Part shown: positions 25,559 through 33,764 of the stretch, one piece after another
How positions within the stretch are numbered: the first letter of the stretch is position 1
How the letters are laid out: each line of letters begins with the position of its first letter
Assembly: GCF_003057745.1 (NCBI RefSeq)
Contig: NZ_QBJD02000005.1
Coordinates: 246,777-310,776, forward strand
From: Enterobacter sp. RIT418
GTDB lineage: Bacteria; Pseudomonadota; Gammaproteobacteria; Enterobacterales; Enterobacteriaceae
Length of the DNA stretch: 64,000 bases
Reading direction: 5' to 3'
Program-made: the position numbers and the translations under genes
The notes under the pieces: model-generated
Database searches by the model: none
Seen by the model: the letters and a program-made list of their open reading frames with translations, nothing else
What the model was told of the DNA's origin: nothing

Positions 25559-27739
25559 TTAATCGGCCATGCTGTCAAAAATGGCTTTGAACCGCAGGTG
25601 GTGCTGGCGGAACAGGGCGATCAGCTGCGGGTCGAAATGCCGTCCGGCACCTTCGAGTATCAGCTCGCAGGCGCGCTCGTGCGTAAAGCTCGGTTTATAC
25701 ACCCGCTTTTGCCGGAGCGCGTCATAGACGTCCGCCAGCGCCAGTATCCGCGCCTCAAGCGGGATCTGTTCACCGCGTAACCCCTGCGGATAACCGCTGC
25801 CGTCCCATTTTTCATGGTGGAAGTGAATGATATTCTCGGCTATCGCGCCCAGCCCAAGCCCCTGGATGATGCGCCAGCCCTTGAGGGTGTGGAGCTTCAT
25901 TTCCTCAAACTCTTCTGCCGTGAGCGGGCCTTGCTTGCGCAGTATGCGGTCCGGGACGGCAATTTTACCCACGTCGTGAAGGGAGGCGAAATGTTCGATA
26001 TCCCGAATCATCCTGCGCGAAAGGCCCAGCTCGCGCGCCATCAGGCCGCAGTACTGCGCCACCCGCTGAATGTGGCTTCCGGTTTCGTCATCGTGAGCGC
26101 GGTTAACCTTTTCCAGCGCCTGAACCATGTTGCGGTTCACGATGCGGTTCTGCCTGATATGGCGGCGCATCATTAACAGCATGCCGAGGCTGAACAGCAC
26201 CGTTATCAGCAACATCACGCTGATGACCTTCAGCGTGTTGCGGGTGAGTTCCGGGAAGGCGCTTTGCTCCTCCCGGCGTTCAATTTGGGTTCTGAATTCA
26301 GAGAGGCGATGGATTTGCGACAGCAGGCTAAACAGCGGGTGATCCGGCTGTACCCATGGGCCAATGACAAATTCCGTTCGCGTCACGCCTGCCACTTTCA
26401 GCACGCCGCGGAACAGCTCGTTTCCCCGCAGCGATGACTCAAGGGAGCTGAGGTCGCCGAGAATGTAATCAATTTTATTGTTTTCTATGGCATCGATAAG
26501 CGCGTCGACGCTGCGGCGCGTCACGACGGTTGCGTCGTTGCCAAACCGCTGGCGCAGGTAGGCGGCGGAAAACGATCCTTCCAGCACGCCGACGCGCTGG
26601 TTGCGCACGCTCTCTTCATCCCACAGGAAAGGCTGACCGATGCGGTTGTAATAGGCGTTGTGCCAGGCAACGTCCGGGCCGATGCGCCCGGCGGCATGCT
26701 CCGGGCTGGTGCTTTCGGCGATGTCCACCAGGCGCACCGGCCAGGCCTCGCCGCGGAGCGCGCGGGTGTAATTATCAACGTAGTGGACGTCGACCGTCAG
26801 GCCCAGCAGGTCGCGCATGTCGTTAATCAGGTCAATGGCCGTTCCGTGATAGCCCTGGCGGTCCTTCCAGATCAGCGGCGCAAAGTTTTCGTTTTTCGGC
26901 AGCGTGACGCTCAGCCGATGGGTGGCGATCCAGCGCTTTTCCGTCGGCGAAATGACGATGCGGCTCAGCAGATAGTTCCGTCTGCTCTCGTCGAGGGACT
27001 TTTGCAGCTCTCCGCTGCGGTGCCATTCGGCGATAAAGGTATTAATTTTCTCGCGCAGGGGGAGCAGCTCGGGGCTAAAGCCTAGCACGACAGGTATGCG
27101 CAGCTCCGGGAAGGGGCGGGAGATGAGGTAATAGCGCTGGGTGTTCTCCATCTCTGAGGCATCGTTAATGTAAAAATCCGCCTCGCGATCGGCAAGCAGC
27201 TTAAACGCCTCATCGCTCGAAGAGACGAGCCTCAGCGAGCGGAAGGTGAGATTGGGGTAGCGCTGCTGCACGCCTTCGAGCGTGGCGTCGTCCCGGCGAA
27301 ACAGCACGCGCGCGTGGTTGAGCTGCTCCACGCTGGTGACCGTCATCGACGGGCTTGCCGCGACCACTTCATTATCAAACAGGCGCGCGGAAAGGATCTT
27401 CGTTCTGGCGCGTTTCTCCGTTCTCAATACGCCCGCGTAGATGCCGTAGTCGTCGCGGGCAAAGCGCTGTCCGATATCGCTGCCCGAAAGCGGCTTCAGC
27501 TCAAGGCGCGTACCGAGTTTCTGATTAATGGCATTGACCAGGTCCGGATAGAAGCCGCGCAGCTCGCCCTGCGGCGTGCGCCAGGATTCGAAATCATTGG
27601 CATCATAAATCCAGACGGGAACCGGCTCATTTGGCTTTGCGGCATGAGTGAAAGGGCACAGTGCCCAGAATAAGGAGAAGATAAAAAACAGTGAGACGGT
27701 GCGTGGCTTCCCGCGTCGCAGATTCACAGGTATCCCCAT
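25559..27739 (-). CDS. Two-sensor-domain membrane HD-GYP protein (probable c-di-GMP phosphodiesterase)
   Basis: A 726-residue signalling protein. A signal segment (SLFFIFSLFWALCPFTHAA) is followed by two tandem periplasmic solute-binding (SBP_bac_3 / PBPb) domains at about 38-250 and 265-500. One membrane helix lies near 515-535 (VISVMLLITVLFSLGMLLMM), and a cytoplasmic HD-GYP domain at about 550-720. The HD-GYP signature is complete: TGSHIQRV, HDVGK and HHEKWDGSGYP, followed by ILALADVYDAL. Such domains hydrolyse cyclic di-GMP. The periplasmic domains suggest an amino-acid-like ligand. E. coli K-12 has no intact HD-GYP protein, so this is an addition next to flagellar genes, where c-di-GMP controls motility. 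Activity is inferred. Confidence 0.88.
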   Translation of the reverse strand: MGIPVNLRRGKPRTVSLFFIFSLFWALCPFTHAAKPNEPVPVWIYDANDFESWRTPQGELRGFYPDLVNAINQKLGTRLELKPLSGSDIGQRFARDDYGIYAGVLRTEKRARTKILSARLFDNEVVAASPSMTVTSVEQLNHARVLFRRDDATLEGVQQRYPNLTFRSLRLVSSSDEAFKLLADREADFYINDASEMENTQRYYLISRPFPELRIPVVLGFSPELLPLREKINTFIAEWHRSGELQKSLDESRRNYLLSRIVISPTEKRWIATHRLSVTLPKNENFAPLIWKDRQGYHGTAIDLINDMRDLLGLTVDVHYVDNYTRALRGEAWPVRLVDIAESTSPEHAAGRIGPDVAWHNAYYNRIGQPFLWDEESVRNQRVGVLEGSFSAAYLRQRFGNDATVVTRRSVDALIDAIENNKIDYILGDLSSLESSLRGNELFRGVLKVAGVTRTEFVIGPWVQPDHPLFSLLSQIHRLSEFRTQIERREEQSAFPELTRNTLKVISVMLLITVLFSLGMLLMMRRHIRQNRIVNRNMVQALEKVNRAHDDETGSHIQRVAQYCGLMARELGLSRRMIRDIEHFASLHDVGKIAVPDRILRKQGPLTAEEFEEMKLHTLKGWRIIQGLGLGAIAENIIHFHHEKWDGSGYPQGLRGEQIPLEARILALADVYDALRQKRVYKPSFTHERACELILEGAGRHFDPQLIALFRQHHLRFKAIFDSMAD

Positions 27740-27968
27740 GTGGCATTATTGTCTTGAGATGAAGTCTAGCTAAGTGCGGCTGCCGGGAGTAGCGATTTTT
27801 TTACTTTATATTAACGTTTGCGCGGGCGACGGCTCGGGAAACTGTGAGCCTATCTTAATTTTTTAAAACATATTTTCATCTAATTTGAAAGCTTGTTTGG
27901 ATGATAGTAAGGTGAAGGCGAAAAGGTATCCAAAGCGGGATCTCCCGCCACGCATTCAGGAGAAACGA

Positions 27969-28607
27969 ATGAAAATTGCACTGATGATGGAAAACAGCCA
28001 GGCAGCCAAAAATGCGATCGTCCTTAACGAGCTCAGAACCGTCGCGGATGAAAAAGGTTTACCGGTTTATAACGTGGGCATGAGCGACGAGAACGATCAT
28101 CATCTGACCTACATCCATCTGGGCATTATGGCGAGCATTCTGCTGAACTCAAAGGCCGTGGACTTTGTCGTGACCGGGTGCGGCACCGGGCAGGGGGCGC
28201 TGATGTCTCTGAATATCCATCCGGGCGTCATCTGCGGCTACTGTATCGATCCGGCCGATGCGTTCCTGTTTGCCCAGATCAACAACGGCAACGCGCTCTC
28301 GCTGCCGTTTGCCAAAGGCTTTGGCTGGGGAGCGGAGCTGAACGTGCGCTTTATCTTTGAAAAAGCGTTCACCGGCCGCAACGGCGAAGGCTACCCGCCG
28401 GAGCGTAAAGAACCTCAGGTGCGCAACGCCGGTATTCTTAACCAGGTCAAAGCGGCCGTCGTGAAAGAGAACTATCTGGACACGCTGCGCGCCATCGATC
28501 CTGAACTGGTGAAGACCGCGGTCTCCGGCCAGCGCTTCCAGCAGTGCTTCTTTGAAAACTGCCAGGATAAAGCGATCGACGCGTTCGTGCGCGGCATCGT
28601 TGGCTAA
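27969..28607 (+). CDS. RpiB/LacA/LacB-family sugar-phosphate isomerase
   Basis: A 212-residue protein of the RpiB/LacAB fold. The N-terminal MKIALMMENSQAAKN and the catalytic-Cys loop VVTGCGTGQGALMSLN, with GNALSLPFAKGFG later, are family-typical. About 60 extra C-terminal residues are present compared with RpiB (149). ATG 27969 has CAGGAG upstream; the longer frame from 27885 is not supported. It is divergent from the HD-GYP gene. Its substrate is unknown. A perfect palindrome (GCGGGATCTCCCGC, 27935-27948) lies just before the ribosome site and may be an operator or leader hairpin. Confidence 0.8.
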   Translation: MKIALMMENSQAAKNAIVLNELRTVADEKGLPVYNVGMSDENDHHLTYIHLGIMASILLNSKAVDFVVTGCGTGQGALMSLNIHPGVICGYCIDPADAFLFAQINNGNALSLPFAKGFGWGAELNVRFIFEKAFTGRNGEGYPPERKEPQVRNAGILNQVKAAVVKENYLDTLRAIDPELVKTAVSGQRFQQCFFENCQDKAIDAFVRGIVG

Positions 28608-28688
28608 CCGATCCCCGCCGGGCGGCGCTGCGCCGTTCGGCATATACCCCCTCGTAGTCACTCCACTCCGCCGTAACCTATCCATAAG

Positions 28689-28704
28689 TGTGATGTGTGT
28701 CACA
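28689..28704. promoter_or_regulatory. CRP site upstream of azuC
   Basis: TGTGA-TGTGTG-TCACA is a perfect CRP consensus. It lies just before a candidate promoter with TTGATT at 28711 and TATTAT at 28733 (16 bp spacer). E. coli azuC is known to be under CRP influence. Confidence 0.82.
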
Positions 28705-28786
28705 AAAAGATTGATTTTTGTGATGATGGTCATATTATAAGCGCATTGACAATAATACCTGCACACCACGTTACCGGAGCACCATC

Positions 28787-28870
28787 ATGAAATTGCGCAA
28801 AATCCTGAAAAGCATGTGGGCGAACTACTGCAAAACCTTCAAAGACGTTCCGCCGGGCGCGATGTTTTGA
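28787..28870 (+). CDS. azuC: AzuC small protein, 27 residues
   Basis: A 27-residue reading frame starting at ATG 28787 with ACCGGAG upstream. It begins MKLRKILKSMW, continues NYCKTFKDVPPG and ends AMF, nearly the E. coli AzuC (28 residues). AzuC is a membrane-associated amphipathic small protein, reported to act on GlpD and to be stress- and CRP-regulated. The E. coli final residue is missing here. It is followed within 3 bp by a strong terminator. Confidence 0.93.
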   Translation: MKLRKILKSMWANYCKTFKDVPPGAMF

Positions 28871-28872
28871 TG

Positions 28873-28900
28873 AAAAAAACCTGCTTCGGCAGGTTTTTTT
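28873..28900 (+). terminator. Intrinsic terminator of azuC
   Basis: CCTGC-TTCG-GCAGG flanked by an A-run and seven T, directly after the azuC stop. It works on both strands in form. Confidence 0.9.
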
Positions 28901-28978
28901 GTCTCTGCGCCTCGCTCGGGGGAGATGTCGGGGCGCGCGTTTTGCTACTATGACCGCCTTTGAAAAAGGAGAACCCCC

Positions 28979-29230
28979 ATGTCGCAAAACCTGAGCGCCG
29001 ATCAGGAGCTGGTGTCTGACGTCGTTGCATGCCAGCTGGTCATTAAGCAAATCCTCGACGTCCTTGACGTTATCGCCCCGGTCGAAGTGCGTGAAAAGAT
29101 GTCCACGCAGCTGAAAAACATCGATTTCGCCAGCCATCCCGCGGCGGCCGATCCGGTTACGCTCCGTGCGATCCAGAAGGCCATTGCGCTGATTGAGCTG
29201 CGCTTCACGCCGCAGGGCGAGTCCCACTAG
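28979..29230 (+). CDS. yecJ: YecJ, DUF2766 protein
   Basis: An 83-residue protein matching E. coli YecJ in size and sequence type ([20 protein letters not shown], then [13 protein letters not shown]). It is all-helical and cytoplasmic. It starts at ATG 28979 with AAAGGAG upstream. The order azuC - yecJ is that of E. coli. Its function is unknown. Confidence 0.88.
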   Translation: MSQNLSADQELVSDVVACQLVIKQILDVLDVIAPVEVREKMSTQLKNIDFASHPAAADPVTLRAIQKAIALIELRFTPQGESH

Positions 29231-29271
29231 GCCATGACGTAGGGCGACCGCGATGTCGCCCTTCGGCTGCA

Positions 29272-30615
29272 TCAGAAGAAGGTCTGCACCAGCAGGTAGC
29301 TCGCCGCGCAGGCGCAGCTCACGCCAATCAGCCCCGGCAGGATAAAGCTATGGTTGATGATAAACTTGCCGATGCGGGTCGTTCCTGAACGGTCGAAGCC
29401 AATGCAGGCCAGGTCGCTGGGATAGGTTGGCAGCACAAAGTACCCGTAGGACGCGGGGAAGAAGGCGATCAGCATCTTCGGCTCAACCCCCAGCATCAGC
29501 CCCATCGGCGCGACGGCCGTCAGCGCCGCCGCCTGGCTGTTCACCAGCTTGGACACCAGAAACAGCACGATGGCGTAGGTCCAGGGATGGCTTTTTACCA
29601 CGCCTTCCAGCGCCATTTTCAGCTCGTCCAGGTGCGCCTGGAAAAACGTATCGCTCATCCACGCCACGCCAAACACCGAGAAAATCGCCACCATGCCGGC
29701 CTTAAACACCGCGCCGCTGGAGATCGCTGCCGCGTTTACCTTACAGGCGATCAGCATGACCGCACCGGCAATCAGCATCATCATCTGGATGACGAGGTTC
29801 ATCGACAGGGCGGTCATTTTGCCCTTCACCTCGAAGGCCGGACGCAGGTCGGGCAGCGCGCCCAGCAGCACAACCACCGCGATCCCGGCGAAGAAAATCC
29901 AGGTTGACCAGTAGGCCTGCTTAGGGAACCGCTGATTCATCAGGGTTTCCGTACCGCCGTAGATAAACTCCCGCTGCTTCGGATCGGTGAGCTTTTGCTG
30001 GAACTCGGCGTCGTCCGCCAGGTCTTTGCCGCGACGCAGGCTCCAGAGTGCGGCGATCGCCACGCCAAACAGCGAGGCCGGTACGGACACCGCCAGAATT
30101 TCAAGAATTCCCCAGCCCTGGCCGATGCCGTGCTGAGCGGCCAGAATGGACACCAGCGAGACCACGGCGACCGAAACGGGAGAGGCGGTGATGGCCATTT
30201 GCGACGCAACGGAGGCCACGGCCATGGGGCGCTCGGGGCGGATGCCTTTTTTCAGCGCGATGTCGGCGATGATGGGAAACATGGTGTACACCACGTGCCC
30301 GGTGCCGCAGAGAAAGGTTAGCGTCCAGGTGGTAAACGGCGCGAGAAGGGTGATGTGCTGGGGATGTTTACGCAGCAGGCGCTCGGCAAACTGCATCATC
30401 ACGTTCAGGCCGCCGGCGGTTTGCAGCGTGGCCGCGCAGCCAATGACGGCGAGAATAGTCAACATCACGTCGACCGGCGGTTTACCCGGCTGTAAGCCAA
30501 ACGCGAACGTCAGGATAAACAGGCCGATGCCGCTTATCAGCCCAAGCCCCATGCCGCCAAACCGGGTTCCCACCAGCAGGCAGAGGATAATAACAATAAA
30601 CTCAATGGTGATCAT
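29272..30615 (-). CDS. Anaerobic C4-dicarboxylate carrier, DcuA/DcuB family
   Basis: A 447-residue inner-membrane carrier of the Dcu family (E. coli DcuB 446). It exchanges fumarate, aspartate or malate for succinate in anaerobic growth. Diagnostic stretches are LQPGKPPVDVMLTILAV, LCGTGHVVYTMFPIIADIA, SQMAITASPVSVAVVSLVS, and YPSDLACIGFDRSGTTRIGK near the end. It is closer in layout to DcuB than to DcuC. It is not found between yecJ and ftnB in E. coli K-12, so it is an extra paralogue. No clear FNR or DcuR site was found in its 190 bp upstream region. Confidence 0.9.
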   Translation of the reverse strand: MITIEFIVIILCLLVGTRFGGMGLGLISGIGLFILTFAFGLQPGKPPVDVMLTILAVIGCAATLQTAGGLNVMMQFAERLLRKHPQHITLLAPFTTWTLTFLCGTGHVVYTMFPIIADIALKKGIRPERPMAVASVASQMAITASPVSVAVVSLVSILAAQHGIGQGWGILEILAVSVPASLFGVAIAALWSLRRGKDLADDAEFQQKLTDPKQREFIYGGTETLMNQRFPKQAYWSTWIFFAGIAVVVLLGALPDLRPAFEVKGKMTALSMNLVIQMMMLIAGAVMLIACKVNAAAISSGAVFKAGMVAIFSVFGVAWMSDTFFQAHLDELKMALEGVVKSHPWTYAIVLFLVSKLVNSQAAALTAVAPMGLMLGVEPKMLIAFFPASYGYFVLPTYPSDLACIGFDRSGTTRIGKFIINHSFILPGLIGVSCACAASYLLVQTFF

Positions 30616-30763
30616 GATGCTCCCTCGTCGATGATAATGAAATTATGCAAATCATTACACGATGTAGGGTTATTCATTGGGAGCGAGATCTGATTTGTTA
30701 AAACTGAATAAAAGCAGGGGGTTGCTGGCAGATAGGGGAGGGAGAATCAGATTAACCGGGAGG

Positions 30764-30796
30764 CTGTCGCCCGCATATCGGGAGAGCGGGCGACAG
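30764..30796 (-). terminator. Hairpin downstream of ftnB
   Basis: CTGTCGCCCGC-(11 nt)-GCGGGCGACAG is a perfect 11-bp stem starting 11 bp past the ftnB stop. There is no T-run, so it may protect the mRNA end rather than terminate by itself. Confidence 0.55.
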
Positions 30797-30806
30797 ACGG
30801 CGTGGA

Positions 30807-31310
30807 TCAGTGCTGCTGCTCGGTTGCAATCTCAAGAAGATGGCGATCGGTCTGCTCCTGACAAATTCCCGCGCGTTTTGCGCTGCGAATTTCTTCAGCA
30901 AGCGTCTTAAGCAGCGCGCCGTCCAGGCGTTGCTCTTTATCCATGTCGCGCAGGAAATTCAGCGTGGTGCTGTCGTGCTGCGCCTTTGCCTCTGCCGCCA
31001 GGCTGCTGAGGGTAAGGCGGCGCTGCTCGTGCTCCTCCAGCGTTTTCTGGAACAATGCTTCCAGGGAATCGTAATCATCGTCCATCGCGTCGAGCGCTTT
31101 CACAATGGGGTTACCCCCGGCGTTTTTCATAAAGTTGAAAACGCGCATCATGTGCGTCACGTTATTTTGCGCCTGGGTACGAAAGAAAGTTGCCGTACCC
31201 AACAGGCTATTTTCGGAACACCACTTGCTCAGCGACAGGTGCAAATTTGAAGCGTAGAACTCCAGGTTCATCTGGGCGTTCAATTTTTGAATCATCGTTT
31301 GAGTAGCCAT
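30807..31310 (-). CDS. ftnB: Ferritin-like protein FtnB
   Basis: A 167-residue ferritin-fold protein, the length of E. coli FtnB (YecI). Compared with the FtnA encoded at 24.4-24.9 kb, the ferroxidase Glu-Glu-x-x-His (EEMTH) is changed to NNVTH, so two acidic ligands are lost while the histidine stays. A similar loss is known in E. coli and Salmonella FtnB, which is linked to iron-sulphur cluster repair and redox stress rather than bulk storage. It lies next to the arabinose genes as in E. coli. Long AT-rich DNA lies upstream. Confidence 0.92.
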   Translation of the reverse strand: MATQTMIQKLNAQMNLEFYASNLHLSLSKWCSENSLLGTATFFRTQAQNNVTHMMRVFNFMKNAGGNPIVKALDAMDDDYDSLEALFQKTLEEHEQRRLTLSSLAAEAKAQHDSTTLNFLRDMDKEQRLDGALLKTLAEEIRSAKRAGICQEQTDRHLLEIATEQQH

Positions 31311-31830
31311 ACAAATATCCTTATAGAGCGTGAGGCCGGTGAAAAGCTAGTCAACCCTGAGGGGGAGATTAACGTCCAGAGCCGCACGTGACCTGATTAC
31401 ATAAAGGGTTTTGCTGCTGAAAAATACATGACCTTAATTCACTTCCCGTGTGCACTATAAATAAGCATACCTTCATCATAGGTCTAAGAAAACTCTTAAG
31501 TAGGCTGTGTTTACCGTACATTACAATGTTTAATATAGTTGAAAATTTCAACATTATCTGAGAAATTATCAATTAATTAAAATATTGATTTTATTGTATA
31601 TATAGTCTTGCGTTGGCAGGTTTGATTGACGCGGCAGTTTGCGGCATAGCGAAAATTCTGAATCAAAAAAGCAATTCAGACTAATCGTTGAAAATATATT
31701 ATGCAGGGCGAAAATTGATACAGATCATTTTGCCTCTTATTCAGTGAAGTGTGATCGTCACGGGAGAATGTGTAGACGCATGATAATAAAATGAAACATT
31801 GTTTTAATTGCTGAATTATTGAGGTTGAAA
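31311..31830. other. AT-rich intergenic region, ftnB / DJ-1 gene
   Basis: About 520 bp without a supported gene. It is strongly AT-rich with several A/T tracts, suggesting an H-NS-type silencing or promoter region. A FNR-like TTGAT-ACAG-ATCAT lies at 31715-31728, about 105 bp before the DJ-1 gene. A minus-strand ORF at 31369-31572 has no ribosome site and low-complexity content and is not called. Confidence 0.5.
31715..31728 (+). promoter_or_regulatory. FNR-like box upstream of the DJ-1 gene
   Basis: TTGATACAGATCAT matches the FNR consensus TTGAT-N4-ATCAA with one mismatch. It stands at 31715-31728, about 103 bp before the ATG at 31831. Oxygen control is a suggestion only. Confidence 0.4.
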
Positions 31831-32388
31831 ATGAAGAAAGTGGCCGTACTGCTCGCTCCTGGTTTCGAAGAGGCGGAAGCCATTATCACGATTGATATAC
31901 TGCGCCGTTTGCAGATTGACGTCGAAACGCTGGCCTGCGCCGACTCGCGCGCTGTGGTGAGCTACCACAACATCCCGATGGTGGCCGACAGCACGTTATC
32001 CGAGCGAATGGCAACGCGCTATGACGCCGTTGTACTGCCCGGCGGGCCGCAGGGGAGCCAAAATCTTGCAGCCAGTCGGGAGGTCATACGCTTCGTGGCC
32101 GCGCACGATGAAAGTGGAAAGCTCATTTGCCCGATCTGCTCCGCGGCAGCGCGCGTGCTCGGCGGTAACGGCCTGCTGAAGGGGCGGCGCTACGTCTGCT
32201 CGGGCGACCTGTGGCAATCCGTCGATGACGGGCAGTACGTTGATGCACCGGTCGTTGGGGATAAAAACCTGATCAGCGGCAAAGGTCTGGGGCACGCCTT
32301 CGACTTTGCGCTGACGCTCGCCGCGCGGCTGCTGGGGGACGAAACGCCCGTACGCGACCACGCGGATCACATCTATTACCCCTGGTAA
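31831..32388 (+). CDS. DJ-1/PfpI-family protein (YajL-like)
   Basis: A 185-residue protein of the DJ-1/ThiJ/PfpI superfamily, close in size to YajL and human DJ-1. The acidic residue of the active site is in APGFEEAEAI, and the nucleophile Cys sits in the elbow CPICSAAARVL near residue 103. LPGGPQGSQNL is the typical preceding loop. The family includes stress chaperones and glyoxalase- or deglycase-type enzymes; which applies is not known. I use ATG 31831 with TGAGG upstream, not the TTG at 31819. It stands alone between ftnB and araF and is not at this place in E. coli. Confidence 0.85.
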   Translation: MKKVAVLLAPGFEEAEAIITIDILRRLQIDVETLACADSRAVVSYHNIPMVADSTLSERMATRYDAVVLPGGPQGSQNLAASREVIRFVAAHDESGKLICPICSAAARVLGGNGLLKGRRYVCSGDLWQSVDDGQYVDAPVVGDKNLISGKGLGHAFDFALTLAARLLGDETPVRDHADHIYYPW

Positions 32389-32441
32389 TTTCCCTGCCGG
32401 GCGCTAAGGCGTCCGGCGAACAGGGACGTCCGGGCTGATCT

Positions 32442-32459
32442 TATGGATAATTCTGCTTA
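32442..32459 (-). promoter_or_regulatory. AraC-type binding site upstream of araFGH
   Basis: Read on the minus strand the sequence is AGCAGAATTATCCATA, very close to the araI1 half-site AGCATTTTTATCCATA. It lies about 245 bp before araF. A second partial match (TATGGATGATTAAT, 32561-32574) and a CRP-like half-site (TGTGATGCCGCTCT, 32545-32558) lie nearer to the gene. E. coli araFGH is activated by AraC and CRP. Confidence 0.65.
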
Positions 32460-32703
32460 ACCCACTGCTATTTGTAGGACAAAAGCGGCCTTTTTTATGT
32501 CTTTTTCCGCTGAATTTATGTACGCAATTACTGTAATTCTGCGGTGTGATGCCGCTCTCTTATGGATGATTAATTTCCCGCTAAAACTATCCCAGCACTC
32601 ACGCTTATCACCCGTTAAGCGCTAATGCCTTGTTTTACGTCCGATTAAATAAGAAACACGCTGATATTCCCTACAGATTAAAACGCTAAAGCTGGAGTTA
32701 ACC

Positions 32704-33693
32704 ATGCACAAATTCACTAAAGCGCTGGCGGCCATTGGCCTCGCCGCCGTTATGTCACAATCCGCTATCGCCGAAAATTTAAAGCTGGGCTTTTTGGTCA
32801 AGCAGCCTGAAGAGCCCTGGTTCCAGACCGAATGGAAATTTGCCGATAAGGCCGGGAAAGACCTGGGGTTTGACGTCATCAAAATCGCCGTGCCTGACGG
32901 GGAAAAAACGCTGAACGCCATCGACAGCCTGGCGGCCAGCGGCGCGAAAGGGTTCGTCATCTGTACGCCCGATCCGAAACTGGGCTCCGCCATTATGGCG
33001 AAAGCGCGCGGTTACGATATGAAGGTTATCGCCGTTGACGACCAGTTCGTGAACGCTAAGGGCAAGCCGATGGATACGGTCCCGCTGGTCATGATGGCGG
33101 CGACCAAAATCGGCGAGCGTCAGGGGCAAGAACTCTATAAGGAGATGCAAAAGCGCGGGTGGGACGTGAAAGAGACCGGCGTCATGGCGATTACTGCCGA
33201 TGAGCTCGACACCGCGCGCCGCCGCACCTCCGGCTCGATGGAGGCCCTGAAGGCGGCCGGGTTCCCGGAAAAACAGATCTACAAAGTGCCTACCAAATCT
33301 AACGATATCCCGGGCGCATTCGATGCCGCTAACTCCATGCTGGTTCAGCATCCGGAAGTCAAACACTGGCTGGTGGTCGGCATGAACGACAACACCGTGC
33401 TGGGCGGCGTGCGCGCAACGGAAGGACAGGGCTTTAAGGCGCCTGACGTGATCGGTATCGGCATTAACGGCGTCGATGCGGTGAGCGAGCTTTCCAAAGC
33501 GCAGGCCACCGGCTTCTTCGGCTCGCTGCTGCCAAGCCCGGACGTGCACGGCTATAAGTCCAGCGAAATGCTCTACAACTGGGTTACCAAAGGAGCAGAA
33601 CCGCCGAAATTCACCGAAGTGACCGACGTGGTGCTGATCACCCGCGACAACTTCAAGGAAGAGCTAGCGAAAAAAGGACTGGGCGGTAAGTAA
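32704..33693 (+). CDS. araF: L-arabinose periplasmic binding protein AraF
   Basis: A 329-residue arabinose-binding protein, the E. coli length. The signal peptide is MHKFTKALAAIGLAAVMSQS ending AIA, cut before ENLKLGF. Family-typical segments are LKLGFLVKQPEEPWFQTEWK, SGAKGFVICTPDPKLG, VGMNDNTVLGGVRATEG and IGIGINGVDAV. It delivers L-arabinose to AraGH for high-affinity uptake. ATG 32704 has CTGGAG upstream. A strong hairpin follows before araG. Confidence 0.97.
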   Translation: MHKFTKALAAIGLAAVMSQSAIAENLKLGFLVKQPEEPWFQTEWKFADKAGKDLGFDVIKIAVPDGEKTLNAIDSLAASGAKGFVICTPDPKLGSAIMAKARGYDMKVIAVDDQFVNAKGKPMDTVPLVMMAATKIGERQGQELYKEMQKRGWDVKETGVMAITADELDTARRRTSGSMEALKAAGFPEKQIYKVPTKSNDIPGAFDAANSMLVQHPEVKHWLVVGMNDNTVLGGVRATEGQGFKAPDVIGIGINGVDAVSELSKAQATGFFGSLLPSPDVHGYKSSEMLYNWVTKGAEPPKFTEVTDVVLITRDNFKEELAKKGLGGK

Positions 33694-33707
33694 TACGCCG
33701 TGATTGC

Positions 33708-33730
33708 GCCCCTCGCGCGCCGTGAGGGGC
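33708..33730 (+). repeat. Stem-loop between araF and araG
   Basis: GCCCCTC-GCGCGCCGT-GAGGGGC lies 15 bp after the araF stop and 35 bp before araG, without a T-run. Such a structure would protect the araF mRNA end and keep binding protein above ATPase/permease levels. Confidence 0.6.
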
Positions 33731-33764
33731 CAGACGTTCACACAACACGACTCACGGAGACGTT

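Larger units (their letters stand above)
28745..28900 (+). ncRNA. azuC: AzuCR dual-function RNA (approximate ends)
   Basis: The transcript predicted from the TATTAT box (28733-28738) to the terminator at 28873-28900 would be about 156 nt, close to the roughly 160-nt E. coli AzuCR. That RNA both encodes AzuC and base-pairs with target mRNAs. The ends are predicted, not measured; whether the pairing function is kept cannot be seen. Confidence 0.6.

Noticed and set aside
31369..31572. Minus-strand 67-residue ORF in the ftnB/DJ-1 gap
   Set aside because: No ribosome site and no recognisable sequence; AT-rich chance frame.
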